Numbered from the stretch's first letter, positions 1 through 8,766 are shown. The stretch is 31,517 nucleotides of DNA from CAYLJJ01 sp964384025 (GCA_964384025.1 CAYLJJ010000085.1:1-31517); one strand, 5' to 3'. Notes: generated by a model from the sequence alone, not told the origin. Made by a program: numbers and translations.

Positions 1-2145
1 AGAGATCATATCGGAGCCCTGAAGTTGGGAGGCAAAGAGAGAAAGGAGAAGGGAGGCTCAAAGCATGTTCGAGGCATGAGAAAACTGGCTGATCAACTCA
101 GCGCTGCGATGACAGGAACTGAGGATGGTAGCTTGGTTATCGGTCATGGCCACGGAGGTATAGCTCTAAATGGCACTGGCTCTGGTGGTGGAGGCGTGGG
201 TTTTGGTCGCATCCACGGTATGGGGCGCATCGACACTGGCGGAGGGCGTGGCTCTAAAAACCAGCTTCGCAAAAAGGGGAAACGCAGGAGGAGGGTCCAT
301 GTTCGTTCTGGAACACCCAACATCTCCTCCTCCTGCGAAGAGAAAGATGTTGTGAGGGTCCTCAATGCTCGTCAGCGCGGGATCTCCTACTGCTATGAAA
401 AGGAGCTGGCTAAGGACCCTGAGCTGGTTGGGGAGGTCACCCTCTCTTGGCGTATCACCACGGGCGGCAAAGTACAGAAGGTCGCCGTGATCTCCAGCAC
501 TCTGGAGAGCAAAAAGGTTGAGGCCTGTATAAAGCGCAGTATCCAGCGCTGGAGATTCCCTCGCTCTGAGGGAGGTGTCTGTCAGGTCCGCCTCCCCTTC
601 CTCTTTGGAGAGAGCGACCAGATGGGGCAGAAAAACACGCAGGCTTCGCCAGCGGAGGAGCGGCTCCGCTATCTCAAGCCAAGCAGCTTTCTTCCTCGCA
701 TCTTTTACTTTGAAAACACCTACCTGGGAGGGAACGCCGCCTACGCTGAGCGCCTACGCCGTCTGGACCGAGACTTTAAGCGTCAAGGACTGGAGAAGCC
801 CTATCGGCTGGCGCAGCTTCAAGCTCAGGAGTTTGATTTTCCCAGAGAGGCGGGGCTGGCCCTTTACGCCCAGCTTGATCGCCCCTATCTCGATAGACCC
901 AGCCGTGTGATCCTCCAGGTGGGTCTTCAGGGCAGTCACCGTTACGGGTGGCGACGCCCTCCCCTGGATCTGATGCTCCTGGTCGATCACCCCATCAGCG
1001 CAAACCTTGAGCTGTTGATGAGCGCGGTCAGCCCGCTCCTCAAGCAGCTTGGTCCCCAAGATCGCTTGGGGATCATCCTGGCGGGAGAGCGCCCCAGAGT
1101 CCTCAGCCCTCTGAGCCCTACGCGCGCTCTACGTAGGCGCCTCGCACGGCTGCTTCAAGATTTTAAGCTTCTCTCTAACCACGGCCCTACCGCTCTGAGA
1201 TATGCCTTAGAGGAGGCAGGGCGCCAGTTCAACCAAGCGGCGGACGCTCAGGTCCCTATTCCAGGCTCTCAGATCCTGCTGATGCTGGTGCAGGGGGGCA
1301 AAGAGATGCGTGTTCGTGTGGCTGAAGCGGCGGTTCATCGGCTCAGCCTCCAGGGGGTGGTCAGCTCGGTTATCGATCTGGATCCTGGTCAGGGGAGCCC
1401 TTGGTGGTCTGTAGCTCACGCGGGCAACGGAAACCTGCACAGCCTTGAGCCCGACCACGACATTGAAGATCTCATTGAGGAGGAGTTGGGCAGCCTCTCT
1501 AAGGTGATCGCTCGCCTCCTGCGGCTTAACATCCGCCTGGCTCCAGGGGTCAAGGCGATCCAAGTGATCGGCAGCCGTAAGCTCAAAGCCCGCGAGGTGA
1601 AGGAGGTCAAGGCTCGCGAGGTGGCGACAGATCGCAACCTCAGCAAGAGCCTGGGGCTTAAAGCAGATCGAGGTGAGGATGGAGATGGGGTTCAGACCGT
1701 GATCCCCTACTTCTACGGTGGAGACTCCCACGTTGTCCTATTGGAGCTTTGGGTAGAGAGGGCGGGCTCCATCGCTGATGTCAGCTTGGACTTTAAAGAT
1801 ATGGTGCGGCTGCGCAACGCTCAGGCTCGTACCAGCGTCAGCCTGGGCCAGCTTCCTCGGCAGGAGACCCCCACACAGCAGGCGGTAAGAGAAAACCGTA
1901 GAGGCTTTCGCTTCGCTGAGACTTTAGAGCGCGCCTCTCTCTATGCTGCTCGAGAGGAGCGCTCCGAGCTAAAGCATCTCTTGATAGAGGCGGAGTCTCT
2001 GGGTGGAGGTCCTGCAGATCTCCAGCTGGTGCAGGGCTTCTTGAGCCTGCTTGATGCCGGGCTCCTTGAGCGAGAGCGTCGACTTTTGGTGGAGGCCCTC
2101 AAGATCTCCAGCCGTCTACGGATCGGCTCCTCTGCCTCTCTATAA
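1..2145 (+). CDS. AgmX/PglI C-terminal domain + YfbK-like vWA protein, 5' truncated by window
   Basis: The frame is open from base 1 and no stop precedes the first candidate start (a TTG at 25). The gene therefore most likely begins upstream, as a longer lipoprotein like its neighbour at 2201. Counting from base 1, a Gly/His-rich segment covers residues 45-85. An AgmX/PglI C-terminal (TonB-C-like) domain follows at about 115-200, with the SYCYE motif and the RWRFP end. A YfbK-like region begins with FYFENTYLGGN near 237, and a von Willebrand A fold runs from about 318 to 500. The usual MIDAS motif DxSxS reads DHPIS, and the SM that follows in YfbK proteins is absent, so metal-dependent ligand binding is doubtful. 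The rest resembles the YfbK C-terminal region (AGNGN, then an ELG-like helix). AgmX-type domains are known from myxobacterial gliding and trafficking proteins. A cell-envelope scaffold role is inference. Confidence 0.8.
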   Translation, partial: RDHIGALKLGGKERKEKGGSKHVRGMRKLADQLSAAMTGTEDGSLVIGHGHGGIALNGTGSGGGGVGFGRIHGMGRIDTGGGRGSKNQLRKKGKRRRRVHVRSGTPNISSSCEEKDVVRVLNARQRGISYCYEKELAKDPELVGEVTLSWRITTGGKVQKVAVISSTLESKKVEACIKRSIQRWRFPRSEGGVCQVRLPFLFGESDQMGQKNTQASPAEERLRYLKPSSFLPRIFYFENTYLGGNAAYAERLRRLDRDFKRQGLEKPYRLAQLQAQEFDFPREAGLALYAQLDRPYLDRPSRVILQVGLQGSHRYGWRRPPLDLMLLVDHPISANLELLMSAVSPLLKQLGPQDRLGIILAGERPRVLSPLSPTRALRRRLARLLQDFKLLSNHGPTALRYALEEAGRQFNQAADAQVPIPGSQILLMLVQGGKEMRVRVAEAAVHRLSLQGVVSSVIDLDPGQGSPWWSVAHAGNGNLHSLEPDHDIEDLIEEELGSLSKVIARLLRLNIRLAPGVKAIQVIGSRKLKAREVKEVKAREVATDRNLSKSLGLKADRGEDGDGVQTVIPYFYGGDSHVVLLELWVERAGSIADVSLDFKDMVRLRNAQARTSVSLGQLPRQETPTQQAVRENRRGFRFAETLERASLYAAREERSELKHLLIEAESLGGGPADLQLVQGFLSLLDAGLLERERRLLVEALKISSRLRIGSSASL

Positions 2146-2200
2146 CTCAACCCACAACTCTGAGATATCTTGGAGCGCTCCTTAAAACTCTGGAGGAAAG

Positions 2201-4759
2201 ATGCAGGTCCGATTGAGAGATTCTCGAAGAAGAAATGCTCCATGGCTCGTTCTCTCACTGCTGCTCTTTGGCTGCGCTGAGAGTTCAAATAAAGCAGCTC
2301 CTCAACCCCTCATCTCGGAGAGGAGCCGCTCTTTAGAGGTCCTGGTAGAAGAAGAGGAGAGAGAGCCTCTCCTCAAAGCGAAGGAGAGGAATCATCGCCT
2401 CGCCGTCAGGGGTCCCGCTGCGATCCAGTTGGCGAGAGCCCAGGATCCGGATGAGGCGCGAACCATAGCCCAAGAGGCGTTTGACAGCCTGGAAGGAGAG
2501 CTGGAGGCTGTCTGGGGTAAGAAAGGTTCTGCCATCGGCGACGGTTCAGTCTCAGCCTTAGGAGCTATGTTTGGGGAGCGGGTCGATGAATCTCATGGTT
2601 TTGGTGGTTTGGGGGTCGCGGGGGTGGGCCGTGGGGGGGGCGGCTTCGCTGAGGATTCCATCGGCCTTGACCAAATCGGAACGAGAGGTCGCGGCGGCCG
2701 CTTCGCTGGAGATTCCATCGGCCTTGGCCAAATCGGAGCGGTAGGTCGCGGTGATCAAGAGTTCGGTCGCCCTTATGGTCATGCTGTTGTTGATATCGAC
2801 AAAGATCGCAAGCCTCTGAAGCCTGCTGGAGGAGAGGGCTATGGTCAAGGGCAGCTGAAGTCCAGGTCACGAAAAATTCAGCGACCCCGCGTTATTCCTG
2901 GTCGCCCTGTTATCAGAGGCTCCCTCGACAAAGAGATCATTCGTCGTGTCATTCGACGTCACCGCAACGAATATCGCTACTGCTATGAGAAGCAGCTCAA
3001 CAAGGAACAGGATCTCAGCGGTAAGATTTCGGTGAAGTTTACTATCGCTGGAAACGGCAGCATCATCGCCTCTTCTGTCAGCGACTCTACGATGAACAAC
3101 AGCGACGTTGAGTCCTGTCTGACCCGCAAAATCAAGCGTTGGGTCTTTCCCGCTCCCAAAGGAGGAGGCATCGTCACGGTCAAATACCCCTTTATCTTCA
3201 AGCCGGGTTCGGGGAAACAGAGAAGTTTTAGGGCTCCACCTCCACCTCCGCCTCCTCCACCTCCCCTTTCCAGAGAGCTGCCCCGCCATCTCAAACCTGA
3301 GAACTTCCTGCCTCGCATATTTTACTTTGAGAACACCTATTTGGGAGGGAACGCCGCCTACGCCGAGCGTCTACGTCGTCTGGATCGAGACTTCAAGGGC
3401 CAGGGCCTGGATAAGCCCTATCGACTGGCGCAGCTTCAAGTTCAGGAGTTTGATCCCCCCAGAGAAGCGGGCTTAGCGCTCTACACTCAGCTTGATCTCT
3501 CCTATCTGGACAAACCCAGCCGCGTGATCCTCCAAGTGGGTCTTCAGGGCAGCCATCGCTATGGATGGCGACGCCCCCCCCTGGATCTGATGCTCCTGGT
3601 CGATCACCCTGTCAGCGCGAACTTTGAGCTGCTGATGAGCGCCGTCAGCCAGCTCCTCAAGAAGCTTAGCCCCCAAGATCGTTTGGGGATCATTCTAGCG
3701 GGAGAGCAGCCCAGAGTCCTCAGCCCTTTAAGGCCCACCCGCCTCCTGCGTAGGAGCCTCGCGCGGCTGCTTGAAGAGTTCAAACTTCCTTCTGACCATG
3801 GCCCCGCCGCTCTGAGATATGCGATAGAAGAGGCTGGGCGCCAATTCAATCAAGCGGCAGACGCTCAAGTTCGTATCCCAGGCTCTCAGGTCCTCTTGAT
3901 GTTGGTGAAGAGTACTCAAAGGGCTCGTGTTCGAGAGGCTGAAGTGGCGATTCATCGGCTCAGCCTCCAAGGTGTAGTCAGCTCGGTAATCGATCTGGCT
4001 TCAAGCGGAGGGCCTTGGTGGTCTGTAGCCCACGCAGGCAATGGAAATCTCCACAGCCTTGATTCCAACCACAAAATTGAAGATCTCATTGAGGAGGAGC
4101 TGAGCAGCCTCTCTAAGGTGATCGCCCGCCTCCTGCGGCTCAACATCCGCTTGGCTCCTGGAGTGAAGGCGGTTCGAGTGCTCGGCAGCCGTAAGCTCAA
4201 AGCCCGCGAGGTGAAGGAGGTCAAGGCTCGCGAGGTGGCTACAGATCGCAACCTGAGCAAGAGCCTGGGACTCAAGGCGGATCGAGGCGAGGATGGAGAT
4301 GGGGTTCAGACCGTGATTCCCTACTTCTATGGAGGAGACTCTCATGTGATCTTGCTTGAGCTTTGGGTAGAGAAGGCAGGGGCGATCGCTGATGTCAGCT
4401 TGGACTTTAAAGATATGGTACGGTTGCGCAACGCTCAGGCCCGCGCCAGCGTCAGCTTGGGTAAGCTTCCTCGTCAAGAGACCCCGATGCAACAGGTTGT
4501 TAAACAAAACCGCAAGGGTTTTCGCTTTGCTGAAGCTCTGGAGCGAGCCTCTATCTATGCTGCTCGAGAGGAGCGCTCCGCGCTAAAGCGTAGCTTGGTC
4601 GAAGCAAAGTCTTTCAGTGAAGGCCCTGCCGATCTCAAGCTCGTGCAGGGCTTCTTGAACCTGCTTGATTCAGGGCTCCTTGAGCGAAAGCATCAGCTCT
4701 TGGTAGAGGCCCTGGAACTCTCTAGCCGTCTACGGATCGGCTCCTCCGCCTCCTTATGA
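2201..4759 (+). CDS. Lipoprotein: AgmX/PglI C-terminal domain + YfbK-like vWA (paralogue of preceding gene)
   Basis: 852 residues. The ATG has a strong RBS (GGAGG) eight bases upstream, 55 bp after the preceding paralogue. A signal peptide ends in the lipobox LLFGC (Cys25). A charged segment follows, then a Gly-rich linker with a 19-residue tandem repeat (about 148-186). The AgmX/PglI C-terminal domain is at about 243-336 (YRYCYEK, RWVFP). A polyproline run near 346-356 separates it from the YfbK-like part, which opens with FYFENTYLGGN near 373. The vWA region spans about 455-640. Its MIDAS position reads DHPVS instead of DxSGS. A charged insert with KAREVKEVKAREV follows near 665. The C-terminal two thirds is very close to the upstream paralogue, including long stretches of nearly identical DNA. 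It is probably an envelope-anchored protein-interaction module. The exact function is unknown. Confidence 0.85.
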   Translation: MQVRLRDSRRRNAPWLVLSLLLFGCAESSNKAAPQPLISERSRSLEVLVEEEEREPLLKAKERNHRLAVRGPAAIQLARAQDPDEARTIAQEAFDSLEGELEAVWGKKGSAIGDGSVSALGAMFGERVDESHGFGGLGVAGVGRGGGGFAEDSIGLDQIGTRGRGGRFAGDSIGLGQIGAVGRGDQEFGRPYGHAVVDIDKDRKPLKPAGGEGYGQGQLKSRSRKIQRPRVIPGRPVIRGSLDKEIIRRVIRRHRNEYRYCYEKQLNKEQDLSGKISVKFTIAGNGSIIASSVSDSTMNNSDVESCLTRKIKRWVFPAPKGGGIVTVKYPFIFKPGSGKQRSFRAPPPPPPPPPPLSRELPRHLKPENFLPRIFYFENTYLGGNAAYAERLRRLDRDFKGQGLDKPYRLAQLQVQEFDPPREAGLALYTQLDLSYLDKPSRVILQVGLQGSHRYGWRRPPLDLMLLVDHPVSANFELLMSAVSQLLKKLSPQDRLGIILAGEQPRVLSPLRPTRLLRRSLARLLEEFKLPSDHGPAALRYAIEEAGRQFNQAADAQVRIPGSQVLLMLVKSTQRARVREAEVAIHRLSLQGVVSSVIDLASSGGPWWSVAHAGNGNLHSLDSNHKIEDLIEEELSSLSKVIARLLRLNIRLAPGVKAVRVLGSRKLKAREVKEVKAREVATDRNLSKSLGLKADRGEDGDGVQTVIPYFYGGDSHVILLELWVEKAGAIADVSLDFKDMVRLRNAQARASVSLGKLPRQETPMQQVVKQNRKGFRFAEALERASIYAAREERSALKRSLVEAKSFSEGPADLKLVQGFLNLLDSGLLERKHQLLVEALELSSRLRIGSSASL
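2644..2757 (+). repeat. 57-bp tandem repeat, two copies, in Gly-rich linker
   Basis: Copies at 2644-2700 and 2701-2757 each encode a 19-residue unit with the core DSIGLxQIG and Arg/Gly flanks. They lie in the linker between the lipoprotein N-terminus and the AgmX/PglI domain. The upstream paralogue has a Gly-rich stretch in the comparable place, but I do not see this unit there. Confidence 0.8.
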
Positions 4760-6295
4760 ATTTGAGCCTCTGCGATTGAGCAGGAGCAGAGGCAGGAGCA
4801 GCAGCGGGAGAGCCTGAGAGCCGCGATGACCCTGCTGACAGCCCAAGCTCCCAGCTCCATCCAAAGCCCCCCCATCTCCCTCTGTGCCTGCGTCCTTATC
4901 GCCCAAAACTGGGGAAGGCCCAACATCTACGCCAGGGCCCACGTCGGGCTGAGGGAACGGAGGGATTGAAGAGAGATCTACCCCTGAAGCTCCTGCATCC
5001 TGGGGAGGTTGCGGAATTGAAGCTGAATCTCGTGGATCTGGTCTTCCAAAATCAGCTTGAGGTTCATCTCTGAGGCAGACCGCCTCCCCCTCCATCATCT
5101 GACAGCGACGCCCGCTGAGGTTGCAATCCTCTACTTGAAGCTGCCCTTCCACACAATTTAACAGCTCATCTCCTCGACAGGCTCCCAAAGCTGGAACTCC
5201 CTCACACTCATCTGAAGGAGCAACCTCCATACAGAACCAGCCGATCTCATCATCTACATAGCCACAGGACAAACCCTCGTTGGCGCAGTCTGCTCGCTGG
5301 ATTTCGCCCTGCTCACACCACTCTGCGACAGAGCCTGCACAGCGCCCCAAGAAGTTCAGATCCCCACAGGCGGAGCAACCAACTCCCACCCCAGGGATCT
5401 CTACACACTCCATCCCGCTCCCCTGCTCTGCACAGTCTGCGCTCACCGGACGCCCCTCTTCACACCAGCGCAGGAGGCTCCCGTCACAGCGTCCACGTTC
5501 ATCAAGGCCCTGGCAATCGGGTGGAGGGGGAGGCTCACCGCCGGTCTCAGCGATGATCCCGTCGATCCAAGCGATGATGGGATCAAGGCGAACAAAGGCG
5601 TCTCCTCCGCCTGCACACTGCTCATCCCCTCCAGAGAGGTTCCCCAGGGCCACCACCCTGCTCCCCTGCTGTCCAAGGACAGAGCTGCCTGAGTCTCCAA
5701 AGCAGACCCCTGCAGGATCTCCAGCGCGTGCAGGGCTCTCTACCCAGATCGAATCTGCAAAGAGCTGAGAGATAAAAGCATCTACAAACCAGAGCCCCGG
5801 CTCTACCCCCGGGAGCCAGGTATCTCCATAGCCCCCCGCCTGTACCTCGCGACCCTCCCAACCGCGTAGATCCTCACGGTTGGGAGGCAAGATCTCCAGC
5901 CCAGGGAGCTGCTGAGTGGCGTCCTGCTCCAGTATCAAGAGGGCGGTATCAACCTGGGGATGCTCGTGAAACTCCAAGAGGTCAAAGCTCGTCGCAGGGG
6001 AGAAAAAGTCTCCTACGCTAAAGCCCGCGTTCTGAACGCCTTCGTTTTGGGTGCAGTGCTTGGCGGTGAGCACGACCCGAGGTGCGATGATCGTGCCCGT
6101 ACAGAAGGCGGCCTCTGGCATCCCTCGCATATGCATCCAACCCAGCGCCAATCGCTGCCCTTGACTCAGCGAGATTACTCCTGGTTCACGGGTTCCGTTG
6201 CGGATCGCCGCTCGTCGGGTTTTAAGCTCTTGATCTTTGGGGTGCTCAGGGGGAGCGCAGGCCAAAAGCAAGATTAGGGGGATGAGCCTCTTCAT
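4754..6295 (-). CDS. Trypsin-like serine protease, lipoprotein, Cys-rich repeats and MYXO-CTERM-like tail
   Basis: 513 residues from the ATG at 6295. The in-frame GTG at 6304 overlaps the AAGAGG ribosome site and is rejected. A signal peptide ends in LLLAC (Cys13). An S1 chymotrypsin fold follows, starting near IRNG (31). The catalytic triad looks complete: His80 (LTAKHC), Asp116 (VDTALL) and Ser202 (CFGDSGSS). From about 260 to 415 there are three Cys-rich repeats of the pattern C-G-x-L-x-x-x-G-x-C-x-G-x-x-x-x-W/N-C, common in myxobacterial secreted proteins. A low-complexity Pro/Asp/Gly stretch leads to a C-terminal GC, a Leu-rich membrane segment and NRR, which resembles a MYXO-CTERM sorting tail. 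It lies downstream of fabI. Its stop overlaps the stop of the convergent gene by 6 bp. Secreted or surface proteolysis is a confident role; the substrate is unknown. Confidence 0.85.
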   Translation of the reverse strand: MKRLIPLILLLACAPPEHPKDQELKTRRAAIRNGTREPGVISLSQGQRLALGWMHMRGMPEAAFCTGTIIAPRVVLTAKHCTQNEGVQNAGFSVGDFFSPATSFDLLEFHEHPQVDTALLILEQDATQQLPGLEILPPNREDLRGWEGREVQAGGYGDTWLPGVEPGLWFVDAFISQLFADSIWVESPARAGDPAGVCFGDSGSSVLGQQGSRVVALGNLSGGDEQCAGGGDAFVRLDPIIAWIDGIIAETGGEPPPPPDCQGLDERGRCDGSLLRWCEEGRPVSADCAEQGSGMECVEIPGVGVGCSACGDLNFLGRCAGSVAEWCEQGEIQRADCANEGLSCGYVDDEIGWFCMEVAPSDECEGVPALGACRGDELLNCVEGQLQVEDCNLSGRRCQMMEGEAVCLRDEPQADFGRPDPRDSASIPQPPQDAGASGVDLSSIPPFPQPDVGPGVDVGPSPVLGDKDAGTEGDGGALDGAGSLGCQQGHRGSQALPLLLLPLLLLNRRGSNS

Positions 6296-6303
6296 GCTGA
6301 ACA

Positions 6304-6309
6304 CCTCTT
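6304..6309 (-). promoter_or_regulatory. Ribosome binding site deciding the protease start
   Basis: On the minus strand AAGAGG occupies 6309-6304, eight bases before the ATG at 6295. The upstream in-frame GTG begins inside this site, so it is unlikely to be the start. Confidence 0.6.
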
Positions 6310-6371
6310 AAGATTTGATGCCGAGAGACTACGGCAGAAGAGGGGTCCAATTCGAGGACTACACTCAGAAC

Positions 6372-7142
6372 TCAACCCGCCGTGATATGAAAGCCAGCGT
6401 CTACATGTAGAATCTCTCCGGTGATGGCGCTGCTCATCTGGCTGAGGAGGAAGACCGCCGCTTCTCCTACATCTCGACGGCTGATCTGACGCCGTAGAGG
6501 AGCGCGCTCGGAGAAGCTGCTCAACAGAGCTCTCAAGCCTGGGATTCCTGCTGCTGCTAAGGTCCTCACGGGTCCTGCGCTGATGCCGTTAACCCGGATG
6601 CCCTGAGGTCCCAACTCTGCGGCCAGATAGCGAATAGAGGACTCCAAGGCTGCTTTGGCAGGACCCATCACCTTGTAATGAGGTACCACTTTCTCAGCGC
6701 CGTAGTAGCTGAGGGCCAGGAGGCTGCCCCCTCGCTCCATAAGGGGGGCTGCTCGGCGCGCGAGGCCCAAGAGGCTATAGCAACTCACCTCAAAGCTCAG
6801 GCTGAAGTCTCCTCGTGTGGTCTCTAAGAAGGGAGCTTTGAGCGCCTCTCTGGGAGCATAAGCCAAGCTGTGAACCAGAAAGTCGAGACCCCCAAGCTCC
6901 TGCTCAACCTGCTCAAAGAGAAGATCCAGGGCTGCTTCGTCCTGAACATCACAGGGACCCAAGAGCTGAGCCCCGATCTGCGTTGCCAGCGGCCGTACCC
7001 GCTTGAGCAGCCGAGCCCCCTGATAGCTCAGAGCCAAAGAAGCCCCTTGCTCAGCACAGCGCTCTGCGATGCCCCAGGCCAAAGAACGCTCACTGGCGAC
7101 CCCCAAAATCAAGCCCCGTTTTCCTTTGAGGAGAGCACTCAT
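6372..7142 (-). CDS. fabI: Enoyl-[acyl-carrier-protein] reductase (NADH)
   Basis: 256 residues, the normal FabI length. FabI carries out the last reduction of each fatty-acid elongation cycle in the cytoplasm, turning trans-2-enoyl-ACP into acyl-ACP with NAD(P)H. The N-terminus GLILGVASERSLAWGIA is the typical FabI nucleotide-binding start. The catalytic pair Tyr156 and Lys163 (HYKVMGPAK) falls at the same numbers as in E. coli FabI, and Tyr146 is also present. It follows sthA by 100 bp on the same strand and precedes the secreted protease gene. The ribosome site before the ATG is weak. FabI as opposed to FabL or FabV is clear from the SERSLAWGIA segment and the Tyr-x6-Lys spacing. Confidence 0.95.
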   Translation of the reverse strand: MSALLKGKRGLILGVASERSLAWGIAERCAEQGASLALSYQGARLLKRVRPLATQIGAQLLGPCDVQDEAALDLLFEQVEQELGGLDFLVHSLAYAPREALKAPFLETTRGDFSLSFEVSCYSLLGLARRAAPLMERGGSLLALSYYGAEKVVPHYKVMGPAKAALESSIRYLAAELGPQGIRVNGISAGPVRTLAAAGIPGLRALLSSFSERAPLRRQISRRDVGEAAVFLLSQMSSAITGEILHVDAGFHITAG

Positions 7143-7242
7143 AGCTTGAGAAGCACGGGGGTATATGTAGGGCTGGACTCTGAGCCGTCAGAGGCGAAGA
7201 GCAGTAGAGGGCGGAGAGGCATGGGTGGAAACTCCAGCTCCT

Positions 7243-8625
7243 TTAGGAGAGTCGGTTGAGGCCATTGAGGGCCGCCACACGATAGGCTTCGGCCATGGTG
7301 GGGTAGTTAAATGTGGTGTTAAGGAAATAGCGTAGGCTGTTGTGAGGGCTGGGCATCGACATGATCGCTTGGCCGATATGGATGATCTCTGTGGCCTGAG
7401 ATCCAAAACAGTGTACCCCCAATATCTCCAAGCTCTCCAGGTGGAAGAGGATCTTGAGCATCCCCACTTTCTGCCCGGTGATCTGTGCTCGAGCGAGGCT
7501 GCGAAAGAGCGACTTGCCCACCTCATAGGGCACGCGAGCCTCAGTCAGCTCTCGTTCTGTGCGACCGATGGAGCTGATTTCGGGAGAGGTATAGATCCCG
7601 GTAGGGATCTCCTTGAGCAGGTGTTGGTCGGGGTGATCCATCAGATGCCCGGCAGCAAAGCGCCCCTGATCGTAGGCTGAGCTGGCCAAGCCGGGGCGCC
7701 CAACCACGTCGCCCACGGCGTAGATGTGAGGGAGGCTGCTGCGATAACACTCATCTACCTTGATCTGCCCGCGGTGGTCATACTCAATTCCCAAGGTCTC
7801 CAAGCCCAAGTTGTCGCTGTTGCCGCTGCGGCCGTTGGCCCAGAAGAGGATATCGCTCTTGATGCGTTTGCCCGACTTTAGATGAAGCGTGACCCCATCA
7901 TCGTGGTACTCTGCATGCTCTGCAGACTCTCCATGGCGCAGCAAGACACCATTGTTGCGGAGGTGATAGGCCAGGGCATCGACGATCTCATCATCCATAA
8001 AGTCCAGCAAACGCTGGCGGGTATTGACCAAGTTGACCCGCGTCCCTAGACCTCTAAAAATGGAGGCATACTCGCTGCCGATGACCCCCGCCCCATAAAC
8101 CGTGACGGAGCGGGGATTATAGTCCAACTCCAGGATGCTGTCTGAGTCCCGTACGTGAGGGTGGTTGAAGTCGATAAAGGGGGGGTGGTAGGGCCGCGAT
8201 CCAGTGGCGATGATAAAATGCTCTGCTTCAAAACAGTCTTGACGCACAGCGTTGAGGACTTCAACACAGTGCTCATCGATGAAGCGCGCCTCCCCCTCGA
8301 TGATCTGGGCGCCATTGCGAGCATAGAAGCCTTGTCGCATATTGACCTGACTGCGGATCACCGAGGCTGCCTCAGTTAGGAGCTTGGGGAAGTCGGGGAG
8401 GAGTTGGTGCTCAAAGAGAGGGCTCTCCTTGATCTGCACCAACTGATGGATGGCGTGACGCAGAGATTTGCTGGGGATGGTGCCCCAATGAGTACAGGAG
8501 CCTCCCACCTTGACATAGCGCTCGATTACAGCAACTCGACAGCCCTCTTTGGCTGCCTTCATCGCGGCTCCTTCACCCCCAGGCCCTGTCCCGATCACGA
8601 TGACATCAAAGCGCTCTCTCGGCAT
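7243..8625 (-). CDS. sthA: Soluble pyridine nucleotide transhydrogenase
   Basis: 460 residues from the ATG at 8625, which has AAGGGG six bases upstream. In-frame starts at 8640 (ATG) and 8646 (GTG) would add five or seven residues. The enzyme is a cytoplasmic FAD flavoprotein that exchanges reducing equivalents between NADPH and NAD+. The FAD site VIVIGTGPGGEGAA is at the N-terminus. The segment CTHWGTIPSKSLRH has only the first cysteine of the disulfide found in lipoamide dehydrogenase and glutathione reductase, which is diagnostic of SthA. A second dinucleotide site (VYGAGVIGSEYASIF) and the FAD contact YAVGDVVG follow, then a dimerisation domain. The gene is divergent from a lipoprotein gene. 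Placement just before fabI couples two NAD(P)H-using steps, though co-transcription is inferred only from order and strand. Confidence 0.95.
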   Translation of the reverse strand: MPRERFDVIVIGTGPGGEGAAMKAAKEGCRVAVIERYVKVGGSCTHWGTIPSKSLRHAIHQLVQIKESPLFEHQLLPDFPKLLTEAASVIRSQVNMRQGFYARNGAQIIEGEARFIDEHCVEVLNAVRQDCFEAEHFIIATGSRPYHPPFIDFNHPHVRDSDSILELDYNPRSVTVYGAGVIGSEYASIFRGLGTRVNLVNTRQRLLDFMDDEIVDALAYHLRNNGVLLRHGESAEHAEYHDDGVTLHLKSGKRIKSDILFWANGRSGNSDNLGLETLGIEYDHRGQIKVDECYRSSLPHIYAVGDVVGRPGLASSAYDQGRFAAGHLMDHPDQHLLKEIPTGIYTSPEISSIGRTERELTEARVPYEVGKSLFRSLARAQITGQKVGMLKILFHLESLEILGVHCFGSQATEIIHIGQAIMSMPSPHNSLRYFLNTTFNYPTMAEAYRVAALNGLNRLS

Positions 8626-8766
8626 CTCACCCCCCTTCATCTCCACCAGTGTACTCAGGCTCAGCGCAGCCTCAAGAGCGGATTGATGCTTCCCAGTGCG
8701 CTTGAATCTCCAAGCTGACGGTTGTTAAAACTGAAGTGATCCCTGACCCAGAAGAGAGCGTTCATC
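8626..8766. other. Divergent intergenic region between sthA and the lipoprotein row
   Basis: 141 bp that must hold promoters for both directions. A weak plus-strand candidate is TTGAAT at 8702-8707 and TTAAAA at 8725-8730 with 17 bases between, followed by AGAAGAGAG before the ATG at 8767. No convincing minus-strand promoter or operator was seen. Confidence 0.3.

Noticed and set aside
25..27. TTG as the true start of the first gene
   Set aside because: The frame stays open to base 1, and the paralogue has about 120 more N-terminal residues with a signal peptide, so the real start is probably outside the window.
3235..3270. Polyproline-coding repeat as a possible phase-variable tract
   Set aside because: The codons vary (CCA, CCT, CCG, CCC), so the DNA is not a simple slippage-prone repeat; it is better read as a linker.
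4001..4507. Minus-strand open frame within the vWA gene, with a similar one at 1207-1731 in its paralogue
   Set aside because: It resembles its counterpart only because the sense genes are duplicates; no independent motif or ribosome site.
5280..5768. Plus-strand open frame (162 codons) opposite the protease
   Set aside because: Pro/Ser-rich antisense product of the Cys-rich repeats, no family features.
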